Source of the DNA: [Eubacterium] eligens ATCC 27750
GTDB lineage: Bacteria > Bacillota > Clostridia > Lachnospirales > Lachnospiraceae
Length of the DNA: 64,000 nt
Assembly (NCBI RefSeq): GCF_000146185.1
Contig: NC_012778.1
Coordinates: 806,001 to 870,000, forward strand
Reading direction: 5' to 3'
The position numbers were made by a program, and so were the translations under genes. Under the pieces are notes generated by a model. The model was not told the origin of the DNA and made no database searches. It saw nothing but the letters and a program-made list of their open reading frames with translations. Of the stretch, positions 1-9,200 are shown piece after piece; position 1 is the stretch's first letter, and every line of letters starts with the position of its first letter.

Positions 1-387
1 GTTGTTAATTCATACTACAATGTTAAAGATAAATATAATGATGTAGCTGCATTTGCAGCACTTACAGCAGACAGCGATGATTCATTACAGGATTTTGTTG
101 ATTATCTTGAAAAGAATGTACCAAGTGATGTAGTTATATCAGGTTTTACGATAAGCTCTGGTGCAGTATCAATTTCAGGAAAAGCAGGAAGCAAGGCATC
201 TGTTGCTTTACTTATCCAGCAGCTGCAAAAGAATCCGGCTATTCTTAATGTTGATGTTCCTACAATCAGTGAGAGCAAAGATAGTCTTGGAATTTCACAG
301 GCTACATTCTCGTTATCATGCACATTTGCAGGTGGAACTACTGATTCAACACAGGAAACTAAGGCATCAACTAAAACAGCTAAGTAG
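1..387 (+). CDS. PilN-like pilus assembly protein, C-terminal part (5' end outside window)
   Basis: The window opens inside an open frame of 128 codons that ends at TAG 385-387. The visible part has alternating beta and alpha character and ends in a Thr/Lys-rich tail. It fits the periplasmic ferredoxin-like domain of PilN, the inner-membrane alignment protein that pairs with PilO in type IV pili and type II secretion. The call rests mainly on context: the next gene, 12 bases downstream behind an AGGAGGGGTG ribosome site, looks like PilO, and prepilin genes follow. The N-terminal transmembrane helix expected of PilN would lie upstream. Another PilN/PilO-type or Tfp assembly protein is possible. 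Confidence 0.6.
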   Translation, partial: VVNSYYNVKDKYNDVAAFAALTADSDDSLQDFVDYLEKNVPSDVVISGFTISSGAVSISGKAGSKASVALLIQQLQKNPAILNVDVPTISESKDSLGISQATFSLSCTFAGGTTDSTQETKASTKTAK

Positions 388-399
388 GAGGGGTGACAG

Positions 400-1104
400 A
401 TGGATAAAGATAAGTTAAAGGGAATGTTAAAAATCTCAGAAAGAGATAAGAAATTATTGATAGTAGTTATGGCAGTCCTTATTATGGCACTTGCTTACTT
501 CTTTGGTTATTCTAATTTGTCATCACAGGTTGATACTTTATCGACAAAGAAGGCAAATCTCGAAGTTACTAAGAAGGATTTGAAAGAAAAGAATAATAAT
601 AAACAGAAGTATATTACAGATACAGATAAATTATCAAAGGCGTATGCTATACTTATGGATAAGTATGATTCCGGAAGTTCACAGCCAAACACAATTGAAT
701 TCTTCAATAAGACAGAAGATGTAACAGGAACATGGGTAAAGAGTTTAGCTTTATCGCCTAAGACATCTATATATAAGTTTGGTCAGATTGCTTCAAGTAA
801 TACTAACGGTACAAGTACATATTCATCAAATTATGTTGGATATAAGACATCAATTAATATTACTTATGAAGGAAACTATGAACAATGGAAGCATTTTATT
901 AAGTATATAAATACTTATGCAAGCAAATGTACTATTGATTCATTAGCTGCTTCGTATGGTGAAAGTACAGGTACGGTATCAGGAACTGCTGTTATTTCAC
1001 TCTATTCAATAGAGGGTGGAGACAGAAAGTTCTCAGAACCAAAATTTGACAGTAAGACAGGAACAAAAAATATTTTCTCATCAGGAAGTCTTACAACTGA
1101 CTAA
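400..1104 (+). CDS. PilO-like type IV pilus inner-membrane assembly protein
   Basis: This 234-residue protein has a short basic N-terminus, one transmembrane segment at about residues 19-38, a Lys/Asn-rich coiled coil at about 42-75, and a C-terminal globular domain. That is the usual PilO layout and length (about 200 residues). PilO dimerises with PilN and links the cytoplasmic PilM ring to the rest of the pilus machine. A strong ribosome site (AGGAGGGG, about 10 bases upstream) supports the ATG at 400. The C-terminal domain contains a stretch typical of PilO ferredoxin-like folds (NITYEGNYEQWKHFIKYI). Identification is from architecture and from being sandwiched between PilN-like and prepilin genes. 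Confidence 0.65.
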   Translation: MDKDKLKGMLKISERDKKLLIVVMAVLIMALAYFFGYSNLSSQVDTLSTKKANLEVTKKDLKEKNNNKQKYITDTDKLSKAYAILMDKYDSGSSQPNTIEFFNKTEDVTGTWVKSLALSPKTSIYKFGQIASSNTNGTSTYSSNYVGYKTSINITYEGNYEQWKHFIKYINTYASKCTIDSLAASYGESTGTVSGTAVISLYSIEGGDRKFSEPKFDSKTGTKNIFSSGSLTTD

Positions 1105-1129
1105 TTAATGAACATAAAGGGAGAGGGAT

Positions 1130-2437
1130 ATGAGTTTATTCATTAGGAAAGGAAAATTGAATAATTCGGGATTTTCACTGGTGGAAGTTCTCGTTGCAAT
1201 TGTTATTCTTGCAATCATATCTCTACCGGTTTTAAGCACATTTTCAAATGCAGCAAGGATTAACGCTAAGGCAAGAAGAACTGAGAATGCCAATACAGCA
1301 ATTAATAATATTGTTGAGGAGGCGAGAATTGTTTCTTTGGATAATCTTGCTGATGGAAATGGCAAATATAATTACCAGACACTTGGAACAAGCAATAATA
1401 CATATCTTGTAGCAGATAAAGGGCAGCAGTATTTTACAGGTGTTGATGGTGAAAAGTATTTTATAAGAACAAAATTTAACAGCAATCCTTATAATTCTAA
1501 TGCTAATGCTGCGGCTGGCAATAAAAAAACTAATAACGATATCAATTCGGCTGGTCTTTCTGTATATGCAGATATTACGGCAAGTAACAGTTATGTATAC
1601 AGAGACGATTCAGCAGATACAGAAGCGATTAAATATTTTTCTGATTTGAATAAGACAGCAGTAAGCAGGACGGATATTTCTAAGACTATAGATGTTACTA
1701 TATCTATTAAAGAGAAGAGTTCTAATCATTTCACACAGGATATTTCAGTTAATGTTACATATAAGTATATAAAAGAAGCGGGCAAGTATCCGGATTATAC
1801 GGCTCGTTCAATGGATATGGTAACATGGGAATTCCCTGCACATGTTACCGGTTCAGGTACATCAGCAGTATATACAATATCTGGGAAAATTAAAGATAAT
1901 GCAAAGAATATGTACATATTCTATACTCCATATCAGGGTGAAGCTGTGAGTGGTAAATCTTATACTGATTCAGTTACAGAAGCAGAAATGACATCTGGTT
2001 CGGTTGCAACAGAGAGAATTAATATTAACTATGATTATCCTTCAACATATTCCCTGACAAGCGCGGATCATGTGATTAAGGATGTTGATGTATATCTGTT
2101 CGAGATGGAGAAGGTAGTCGATACATCAACAGTTGTTGGAAGTCCTGTTTATAAGAAAATGGGAACGAATATTTCTAATGTTTATATTAATGGTGCTAAG
2201 GCTATTTCAAGTGTGAATGGTACAACTCCGGTGACTGTTTATTCTAATATAGAAAAATGGGGAGAAATTAACAGTGCTCTTACAAAGCACATTAACAATA
2301 AGGATGTATTATATCAGATGACTGTGGATGTATGGCTTTGGAGAGATGTCAAGGATGAGATTGATGATATTGTTGACAGTAATACTGAGCCGACAGCAGA
2401 GAAGATAACAACACTTACTACAACCAAGGAAGATTAG
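1130..2437 (+). CDS. Prepilin-type N-terminal cleavage/methylation domain protein (large pseudopilin)
   Basis: This 435-residue protein carries a class III (prepilin) leader: basic residues, then the cleavage site G14/F15, Glu at position +5 (E19) and a hydrophobic alpha-helix (VLVAIVILAIISLPVL). A prepilin peptidase would cut after G14 and the helix would enter a pilus or pseudopilus. The rest is a large Ser/Thr/Asn-rich extracellular domain of beta character, much bigger than a major pilin, so a minor or tip pilin is more likely. The ATG at 1130 follows GGGAGAGG. It is second in a run of four pilin-like genes. The function of the large domain is unknown. Confidence 0.75.
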   Translation: MSLFIRKGKLNNSGFSLVEVLVAIVILAIISLPVLSTFSNAARINAKARRTENANTAINNIVEEARIVSLDNLADGNGKYNYQTLGTSNNTYLVADKGQQYFTGVDGEKYFIRTKFNSNPYNSNANAAAGNKKTNNDINSAGLSVYADITASNSYVYRDDSADTEAIKYFSDLNKTAVSRTDISKTIDVTISIKEKSSNHFTQDISVNVTYKYIKEAGKYPDYTARSMDMVTWEFPAHVTGSGTSAVYTISGKIKDNAKNMYIFYTPYQGEAVSGKSYTDSVTEAEMTSGSVATERININYDYPSTYSLTSADHVIKDVDVYLFEMEKVVDTSTVVGSPVYKKMGTNISNVYINGAKAISSVNGTTPVTVYSNIEKWGEINSALTKHINNKDVLYQMTVDVWLWRDVKDEIDDIVDSNTEPTAEKITTLTTTKED

Positions 2438-2461
2438 TCAGTAAAAGAGTGAGGATAGCAT

Positions 2462-4984
2462 ATGGGAAAAGTATTATTTAAAGGTAAAAAGAATAATTCT
2501 GGTTCTACTATTGTAATAGTACTGTTGATGACATCATTCGTACTGATATTATCTACACTTATTACAACAACAACAATGATAAATCTCAGAATGAAGATGG
2601 CTTCAAGTCAGTCTACAAAATCTTTTTATACAGCAGAACAAGCTGTTGATGAAGTCAGGGCTGCGCTTGGCGTTATTTCTGTTGAATGTTTTAATACTGC
2701 ATATGAAGAAGAACTTACTAAGTTATATAGTACTAATTCTACAGGAACAACTATTAATAACAAAGAAGCTAATCAGCAGATGCGACAGAAGTATACTAAG
2801 GATTTACTTAATAAAATGCAGTTATTTGAAGGGGTACCTAGTTCAGATGCTAAAATAGCCTTTTATCTTGGACAACCAGCAGGCTCATTTACTATTGCTA
2901 ATTGGAATGCGGATGATACTAAGGCTGATGAAAAGAAGATATATACTTCTTTTGTGGATACTCTTAATAATTATATTGAAGATAATACAAAGCTTTCTGT
3001 TGAGAAGGTAACTAAGATTACATTTGATGTATCAGGCGTTTCACCTCTCTATTCATATGCAATCGGATTTTATGACTGTGTAGTTAAATATCTTGATAAC
3101 AGTGGAAATTATTCTTATATCACTTTCAATGGTGCAGTAGGTATGCCTGATATTGAGATTGATTTTAAGAATGATGATAAAGTTGGAACATTATGCTTCG
3201 CTGATTATTCTCTTGTAGGTAATGGTGGAATTATTTTACCGAAAAATGCTTCAGCAACTATCAGTGGAAGTGCATATGCAGGAACTGGGGCATCCGCTAA
3301 AGGAACAGCGCTTACGATTAATGATGGTGCCAGTCTTACAATGGGTGGTGGTTATTTTGTATGTGGTGGAAATATTGAAGCTGATAATAATTCAGGACTT
3401 TCGGTAAACAATACTTCTTTATGGGCAAAAAATATCAATGTTTCTGATGGAGTTACAATTAATTCAAATGCTGCATCATTTAATCTTCAGGATGACCTTA
3501 CTGTGGATGGAGAAAATTCTGAAGTCAATATTAATGGTTCTTTCTTTGGATTTGGTTATGAGGAAGGAAATCTTGCAAAGCAGAGACCTAATTACAGTAG
3601 TGCTATTATTGTAAACGGACTTAATTCACATATTACATTTGGCACACTTGGACAGTTGTATGTTGCAGGTCGTGCTTATATTAAGTTTTCTGATGACCGC
3701 GCATATGCAACAGGTGAATCTTCTGCAGTTAATATTAATCAGGAAATATACATGATACCAGCCAAGCTTCTTACTAATGGTTCAAAGAACCCATCGGCTC
3801 TTAATGACAGTGCGGCAAGTGGAGTGAAATTTACATGTGATATTAATGAAAATAATTTCTTCGCATATGATCTGCTTGCTGACGAAAAGTATGAGAGCAG
3901 GAATGCTTATTTTGATACAGATGGTAATCTTGTGGATGAGAGTACTCTTGAAACTGACAGTACAACACATCTTATTACAGATGCTAATATAAGAGCTAAT
4001 TCAAAGACTTATTATTACTTTAAGTTTAAGGATGATTATGCAAGGAATAAGTACGCTAATCTTATATTGGATGATACTGAATTTGAATCATATATATCAG
4101 GAAAGAGTGATGATTACAAGGAAAATGCAAGAAAATTAAGAAAGCAGATTATTGCAGCAAAGGATTCATTTAAAGGACTTACTAATTCAAGCATTACAGG
4201 TGTGTCTATTAATACACCGGGAGCATTTTCACAGATTACAAGTTCGTCAGGTTCTACATTGTCTGCAGCAGAGTTAAAGATTAAAGCTGCAAGTACAGAC
4301 CGGGCTTTAAGATATGATGTACTTAACAAGATTCTTGCTAATCCGTTAAAGAGTGATGAGGAATCAGGATGGTATACAAGCAGGGCTGATTTACAGAATG
4401 ATTTAAGTTCAAGGAATCCGGCTAAATATAGTTCAATTAACCTTAGTAATTACACATTAGGAGATGTATTTGGTAACATTATTAATGAAGAAGGCATTGA
4501 AGAATTATTAAGAAGTGGAGCAGGACCAACGTATTCTTATCCTAGATTTACTGATGGAAGCCATTATGCAGTGTATAAGCTTAACAGTGCTGATCCAACA
4601 GAAACATTAAAAATCAGCACAGTTGGTTTTGCAAGTGGTCTTGTAGTGTGTACGGGCAATGTGGATGTAGATGTGGATTTTAGTGGCGTTATCCTCGCTA
4701 AAGGAAAGGTTACTGTAGAAAGTGGCTGCACAGTAAGCAATGGATATACTGAGACATCATTTAAGACAGCAATGGAAGGTTGGATGAATTCGGCAAATGA
4801 AGCAGACGGAACCTTGCGTAATGGATATGATATTGGTCACATTTTCAGATTCTATAATTCAAAGACAACTACTACAAGTGGTACTTTAACTGTTGACAAG
4901 ATGACTTACAGGGATATGGTCAGAGTTGACAAGTGGAGAAAGTACGAAGAAGAAGAGGCCTATTCAACAGCAACAACAGAGTAA
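2462..4984 (+). CDS. PilX-like large pseudopilin / surface protein
   Basis: This 840-residue protein starts with basic residues, NNSGS at about 11-15 and a hydrophobic helix at about 16-37. This resembles PilX/GspK-type minor pilins, which often lack the conserved Glu at +5. The helix continues into an amphipathic stretch ending in YTAEQAVDE, a hallmark of PilX-like N-termini. The middle (about 240-420) is Gly/Asn/Ser-rich with repeated short strands, suggesting a beta-helix or polymer-forming fold, and a second such patch lies near 720-770. It is much longer than usual family members. It sits 24 bases after the previous gene with GTGAGGATAG upstream. The exact role is unknown; a tip-located complex is inferred. 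Confidence 0.6.
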   Translation: MGKVLFKGKKNNSGSTIVIVLLMTSFVLILSTLITTTTMINLRMKMASSQSTKSFYTAEQAVDEVRAALGVISVECFNTAYEEELTKLYSTNSTGTTINNKEANQQMRQKYTKDLLNKMQLFEGVPSSDAKIAFYLGQPAGSFTIANWNADDTKADEKKIYTSFVDTLNNYIEDNTKLSVEKVTKITFDVSGVSPLYSYAIGFYDCVVKYLDNSGNYSYITFNGAVGMPDIEIDFKNDDKVGTLCFADYSLVGNGGIILPKNASATISGSAYAGTGASAKGTALTINDGASLTMGGGYFVCGGNIEADNNSGLSVNNTSLWAKNINVSDGVTINSNAASFNLQDDLTVDGENSEVNINGSFFGFGYEEGNLAKQRPNYSSAIIVNGLNSHITFGTLGQLYVAGRAYIKFSDDRAYATGESSAVNINQEIYMIPAKLLTNGSKNPSALNDSAASGVKFTCDINENNFFAYDLLADEKYESRNAYFDTDGNLVDESTLETDSTTHLITDANIRANSKTYYYFKFKDDYARNKYANLILDDTEFESYISGKSDDYKENARKLRKQIIAAKDSFKGLTNSSITGVSINTPGAFSQITSSSGSTLSAAELKIKAASTDRALRYDVLNKILANPLKSDEESGWYTSRADLQNDLSSRNPAKYSSINLSNYTLGDVFGNIINEEGIEELLRSGAGPTYSYPRFTDGSHYAVYKLNSADPTETLKISTVGFASGLVVCTGNVDVDVDFSGVILAKGKVTVESGCTVSNGYTETSFKTAMEGWMNSANEADGTLRNGYDIGHIFRFYNSKTTTTSGTLTVDKMTYRDMVRVDKWRKYEEEEAYSTATTE

Positions 4985-5010
4985 TAATGAAATTCATATG
5001 GAGATGTGAG

Positions 5011-5577
5011 ATGGGGAAGATAGTGTGTGAAAAGAAGAGACAATTAAATAACCATGGATTTTCTTTATTGGAACTTCTTGTTGTTATGGCAATAATTGCT
5101 GTTGTTACGGTTGTTACGATGATTGGTATTAATGTCTTATATAAAGGAAATGCCAAGAAGCTTAATAAGAATCTGTATTCGACAATCAGTGAGTTAAAGA
5201 CTAATACAATGTCTAAGGCAGGTGACTGGCAGGTTGTTATTAAAAAGGATGGCGGAGATTATGTTATTTCAATGATGTGGAAAAAGGATTCTTCATCAGA
5301 ATATGTTGAAAAAGATTCGTATAGATGTGGAGCAGGAAGGATTTCATTTACATATGAGAATGGAACACCGTCTGCGGCTAAAGCAGATTTTTCAACTGAT
5401 GAAATGGTTATTGAGTATGCCAGAGATAACGGTCAGGTCAAGGCTGTTAAGGTGGGGTCTGATAATTATGTTAATAAGGATGATGCACAGTCAGGCACAT
5501 TTATAATTAAGACATCCGGTACAGAGTATACTTCTGAATTGTGGTATGCAACCGGAAAGGTAATAACGACGAATTAA
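5011..5577 (+). CDS. Prepilin-type N-terminal cleavage/methylation domain protein
   Basis: This is a 188-residue pilin-like protein. The leader has KKRQLNNHG, then the cleavage site G16/F17, Glu at +5 (E21) and the helix LLVVMAIIAVVTVVTMIGI. Its size fits a major pilin or GspH/GspI-type minor pilin. In-frame ATGs also occur at 4987 and, overlapping the previous gene, at 4933. I chose 5011 because GGAG at 5000-5003 gives a 7-base spacing and because prepilin leaders are short. The C-terminal domain has mixed charged beta-strands and no cysteine pair positioned like those of classical type IVa pilins. Confidence 0.75.
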   Translation: MGKIVCEKKRQLNNHGFSLLELLVVMAIIAVVTVVTMIGINVLYKGNAKKLNKNLYSTISELKTNTMSKAGDWQVVIKKDGGDYVISMMWKKDSSSEYVEKDSYRCGAGRISFTYENGTPSAAKADFSTDEMVIEYARDNGQVKAVKVGSDNYVNKDDAQSGTFIIKTSGTEYTSELWYATGKVITTN

Positions 5578-5601
5578 GCGTTTAGTAAACGGGAGTAGAT
5601 T

Positions 5602-6258
5602 ATGAAGCGAAACAATAAGGGTTTTTCATTAGTTGAATTATTGATTGCTATGGCAGTTTCCAGTATAGTGCTTACGGCACTTGTATTACTTGTTGCCCAG
5701 TCTGTCAAAAGCTACAGCAAACAGACATCACTGGCGCAGATACAGAGTGATGCTGATGTAGTACTGAACCAGATATCAAAAAGTATTCTGGAAGCGGATA
5801 CGATATATATTGATAAGACTGATGCATATGTAAAATTCTATACCAAGACGGTTTCTGATACTTCAGACCCCACTAATCCTAAGCATATAAAATGGGGCTA
5901 TTATTACGACAAAGCAGAAAAGAAACTGTATTATACCGATGATACACTTTCTAAAAAGAGTGAAGCCTGTGATTATGTTGAGGGTTTTGATGTGAAGCTT
6001 TCAAAATCTAATTTTACTTTGAAGGACGGTCATATTATAGAGGAGCTTCCAACTAATCCAGAAATTCAGGTTTCTATAACTCTTGAACGAATGAAAAATG
6101 TGCGAACGGTTACAAGAGAGTATATGGCACGAAATAAAATCGGCAACAATATTACATTGCAGAAAGCAACAGGTGGAGAGGTTACTTTGAAGGCAACAGG
6201 TTCGGTTGCGGGTGATAAGTCGGATCTGAGTAAGATTTCAGATACATATTTTTATTAA
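5602..6258 (+). CDS. Prepilin-type N-terminal cleavage/methylation domain protein (PilW-like)
   Basis: This 218-residue protein has a very short leader (MKRNNKG), the cleavage site G7/F8, Glu at +5 (E12) and the helix LLIAMAVSSIVLTALVLLVAQ. After the helix, the run SVKSYSKQTSLAQIQSDADV is typical of PilW/GspJ-type minor pilins. It lies 24 bases downstream of the previous pilin gene with a GGGAG ribosome site and 18 bases before the giant downstream gene, so it is one operon with them. It probably belongs to the same tip or initiation complex as the other minor pilins. Confidence 0.75.
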   Translation: MKRNNKGFSLVELLIAMAVSSIVLTALVLLVAQSVKSYSKQTSLAQIQSDADVVLNQISKSILEADTIYIDKTDAYVKFYTKTVSDTSDPTNPKHIKWGYYYDKAEKKLYYTDDTLSKKSEACDYVEGFDVKLSKSNFTLKDGHIIEELPTNPEIQVSITLERMKNVRTVTREYMARNKIGNNITLQKATGGEVTLKATGSVAGDKSDLSKISDTYFY

Positions 6259-6276
6259 GATATCAGGAGGTAAGTA

Positions 6277-9200
6277 ATGATGAAAAAAGAAAAATTCAGT
6301 TTTAAAAAGTATATTTTTCCAGCAATTGCCTCTGTGGTAGTCTTTGCTTTGATGGTACTTCTTATTGTTGTTACTCGTAAACCAGAGGATGCGGAGGCTG
6401 CATCATCGGTAACTATAGGTGGTAAAACTTATTCAGCAGATGGAACACATATGGTTGTTCTTGAGGTCGTGCCTGATGAATCATATGATGTTCTTGGCTC
6501 TCTTGTTGCAGATGATCAAGGTGTTGTAAAGTGGACTGATATTGTAAAAGACCAGCCTAAGGTTGGAACTGTCAATTTTGATGAGTACAATAATCCTGCA
6601 ACAGAAGCTGATAAAACGAAAAATGATAAATTTACACAATATATAAAGGATTATGCACACAAATATCTTTCTTCAATTAACTCTACATTAGGAGGAAAGG
6701 TCGCGAAGGCTTATTTCAGAATTAAAGACACAAATAAATTGTATTCCGTAATGGATTCTGATGTGACTATAGCAAGACAGATAGGGTATGATCTTAATAA
6801 TTTACAGTTAGAGTTTTATACTGTGGATGCAAGTGGAAATGCTGGTGAGTTAATTAAGGATCCATCTACTAATAAACCAATAAGAGATATTTTTTCTTAT
6901 TCTATATTTGATAGTGCTAAGATGAATGGTGCTCTTGATATTAAATATGTCAAGGCATCAGAAGTTAAAGTCTCTGATATTGATTCTGCTGCACTGGTTT
7001 ATTTTTCTAAATATACTAATAATGATATCTTACAAATGTATAAGCAGAAAACTAAGAAGGAAGTTACCTCAATAGATAACTGGACTAAAGGTACATATGA
7101 TTTAAAGGCTGATGTAGCACTTCATCTGTATATGGAAAATATAACTGCCAGCAAAGCTGTAGTATACTGTTCAACAGAGAAAAATGCAATTACAACTAAT
7201 ATTGGTAAGATATGTATGCTTATGGATGCAATAGACGGAGATTATTTCGTTAGGGATTTTGCATATAAATATGTTGGAAATAATAATAGAATGTATGAAG
7301 GTAACAGGGGGTGGATTGATGTATCAAATGATACATTAAAACTGTTTCTTAAACAAAGTACAGATGATCCAAACAAAACTAATTTTGAAATGGAATTTGG
7401 CTCTACGATGTTCAGTGACTGTCATAAAGGATATGCACCTGCGGGTGAATATAATGGAGCTAATGGAAATTATTCATATCCAAGATATAATGGTACAGAA
7501 GATAGTGTACAGCAGACTTTAAGGAGAGCATCATTATCAAGAAAAAATCCTAATGCGCTTGTGCAGGAGTTAGAGTCTGATATAGGTAAGATTAGTGATT
7601 TTAATGGTGGCTCATATAAGGGAACATACTATGAAGATGCTAGAAAGGCTTTGGGAATAGGAGATGAAGACGCGTTCAGATATTCTCAGGCTATCAGATA
7701 CATTTTAGGCGATTTTGATACATCCAATATAAGCACAATAAAGGTATTAGAGGTTGAGCCAGCTGGATATTACAGATATACAGGTACAATGGAAGACCAG
7801 AAGAATATAAGAAGATGGTTCAGTTTATCAACAGAGACAAATAGTACAGGGGATAAGTTTACAGTTCCATACAATATTGTAATAGATCATTGTTCAACTA
7901 ATGCGTTAATTGGTAAAAATGTTGACCTTGCGGCTGAGTATGACCTTATTATTATGGGGGCATATGGAAAAGATAAATTCAATACATCAGATTCTGTAAC
8001 ACCATTTAATACAGAAGTACTTGGAAATGTATTTAGCAAAGGCAGTTCCTATATTTCAGGGGCCGGTTCAGATGTTGAGGGTGCAAAATTAAATGGTAAT
8101 GATATAACTGATAAGGTATATGACAAGTTATATGATTATACTTTAAGAGGAATGCCAATAGTATTTGATAAGGGTCTGTATTTTGGAGATACTGATGTAA
8201 CTGATGACGATACCAATATGTATAAGCTAAGAATGGATGATCTTATAACTAAGATATTAGCTGATAAGGGAACTAACGGAAATCTTACATATACAGATGT
8301 ATCAGCACAGGGAGAGCAGAAGATTTCTATACGGTTAAAGTTTATAAAGAAACCGGGAGAGGTTATTGGTTCTACATATACTAATTATAATGGTAAATTA
8401 TCTAATCCGGTTGTGTATTCAGTTGATGGTTTAGATGGTACAACCAAGGTTGATGATGTTGATGGTAATATCAAGGTTACATTCAGAGGAAGCGAAGCTT
8501 TACCAAGTGGCAATTACAGAATAAAGATATACATTGACAGAAATCAGGATGGCATATTTGCTGATGATGTCCAGAGTGATAAGAAGGAACTACTGTATTA
8601 TGATAATACTCAGGGCAGAGGTTCTAATGATGAGTATTATGGAAAATTGTATTCAAGCAATGGAACGGGTATATTTGAAACAAGCATATTATTGCCAGCA
8701 GCCTCAAGAGGATATTTTGCATGGAAGGTTGAGATTGTTAAGATAGCAGGAACAGATTTTACTTCAATTGATAAAGTAAAGTATTCTGCTAAATCTGTTA
8801 ATGAAGGTGGATTTGCCATAAAGGGCAATGAAACAACTGTCAAAGTATTACAGATAAATGGTGATGAAGGAAGTCTGAAACTTGAAAGCGGAAGTAATTT
8901 TGCCACATATTTTAATAAGGCTTCTAAAGTTACAGGACTTAATCTATACGTTAAGAGAATGAGCTTTGAAGAGGTTAATAGTGTCGCAGACATAGAGAAA
9001 GAGTTTGGCAAGTATTCTATGATTGTTCTTGGTATGAAAGATAGTTATGGAAAGAATGCGCAATTTAATGATAATGTAATTGCAGCTTTGCAGAAATATA
9101 TTAATGATGGAAATGCGGTGCTGTTTACACATGATACAATGTCTTATTATAATTCGGAAAAGAATACTATCAAAAGTTATAATGAGCTTACAAAGTTTAC

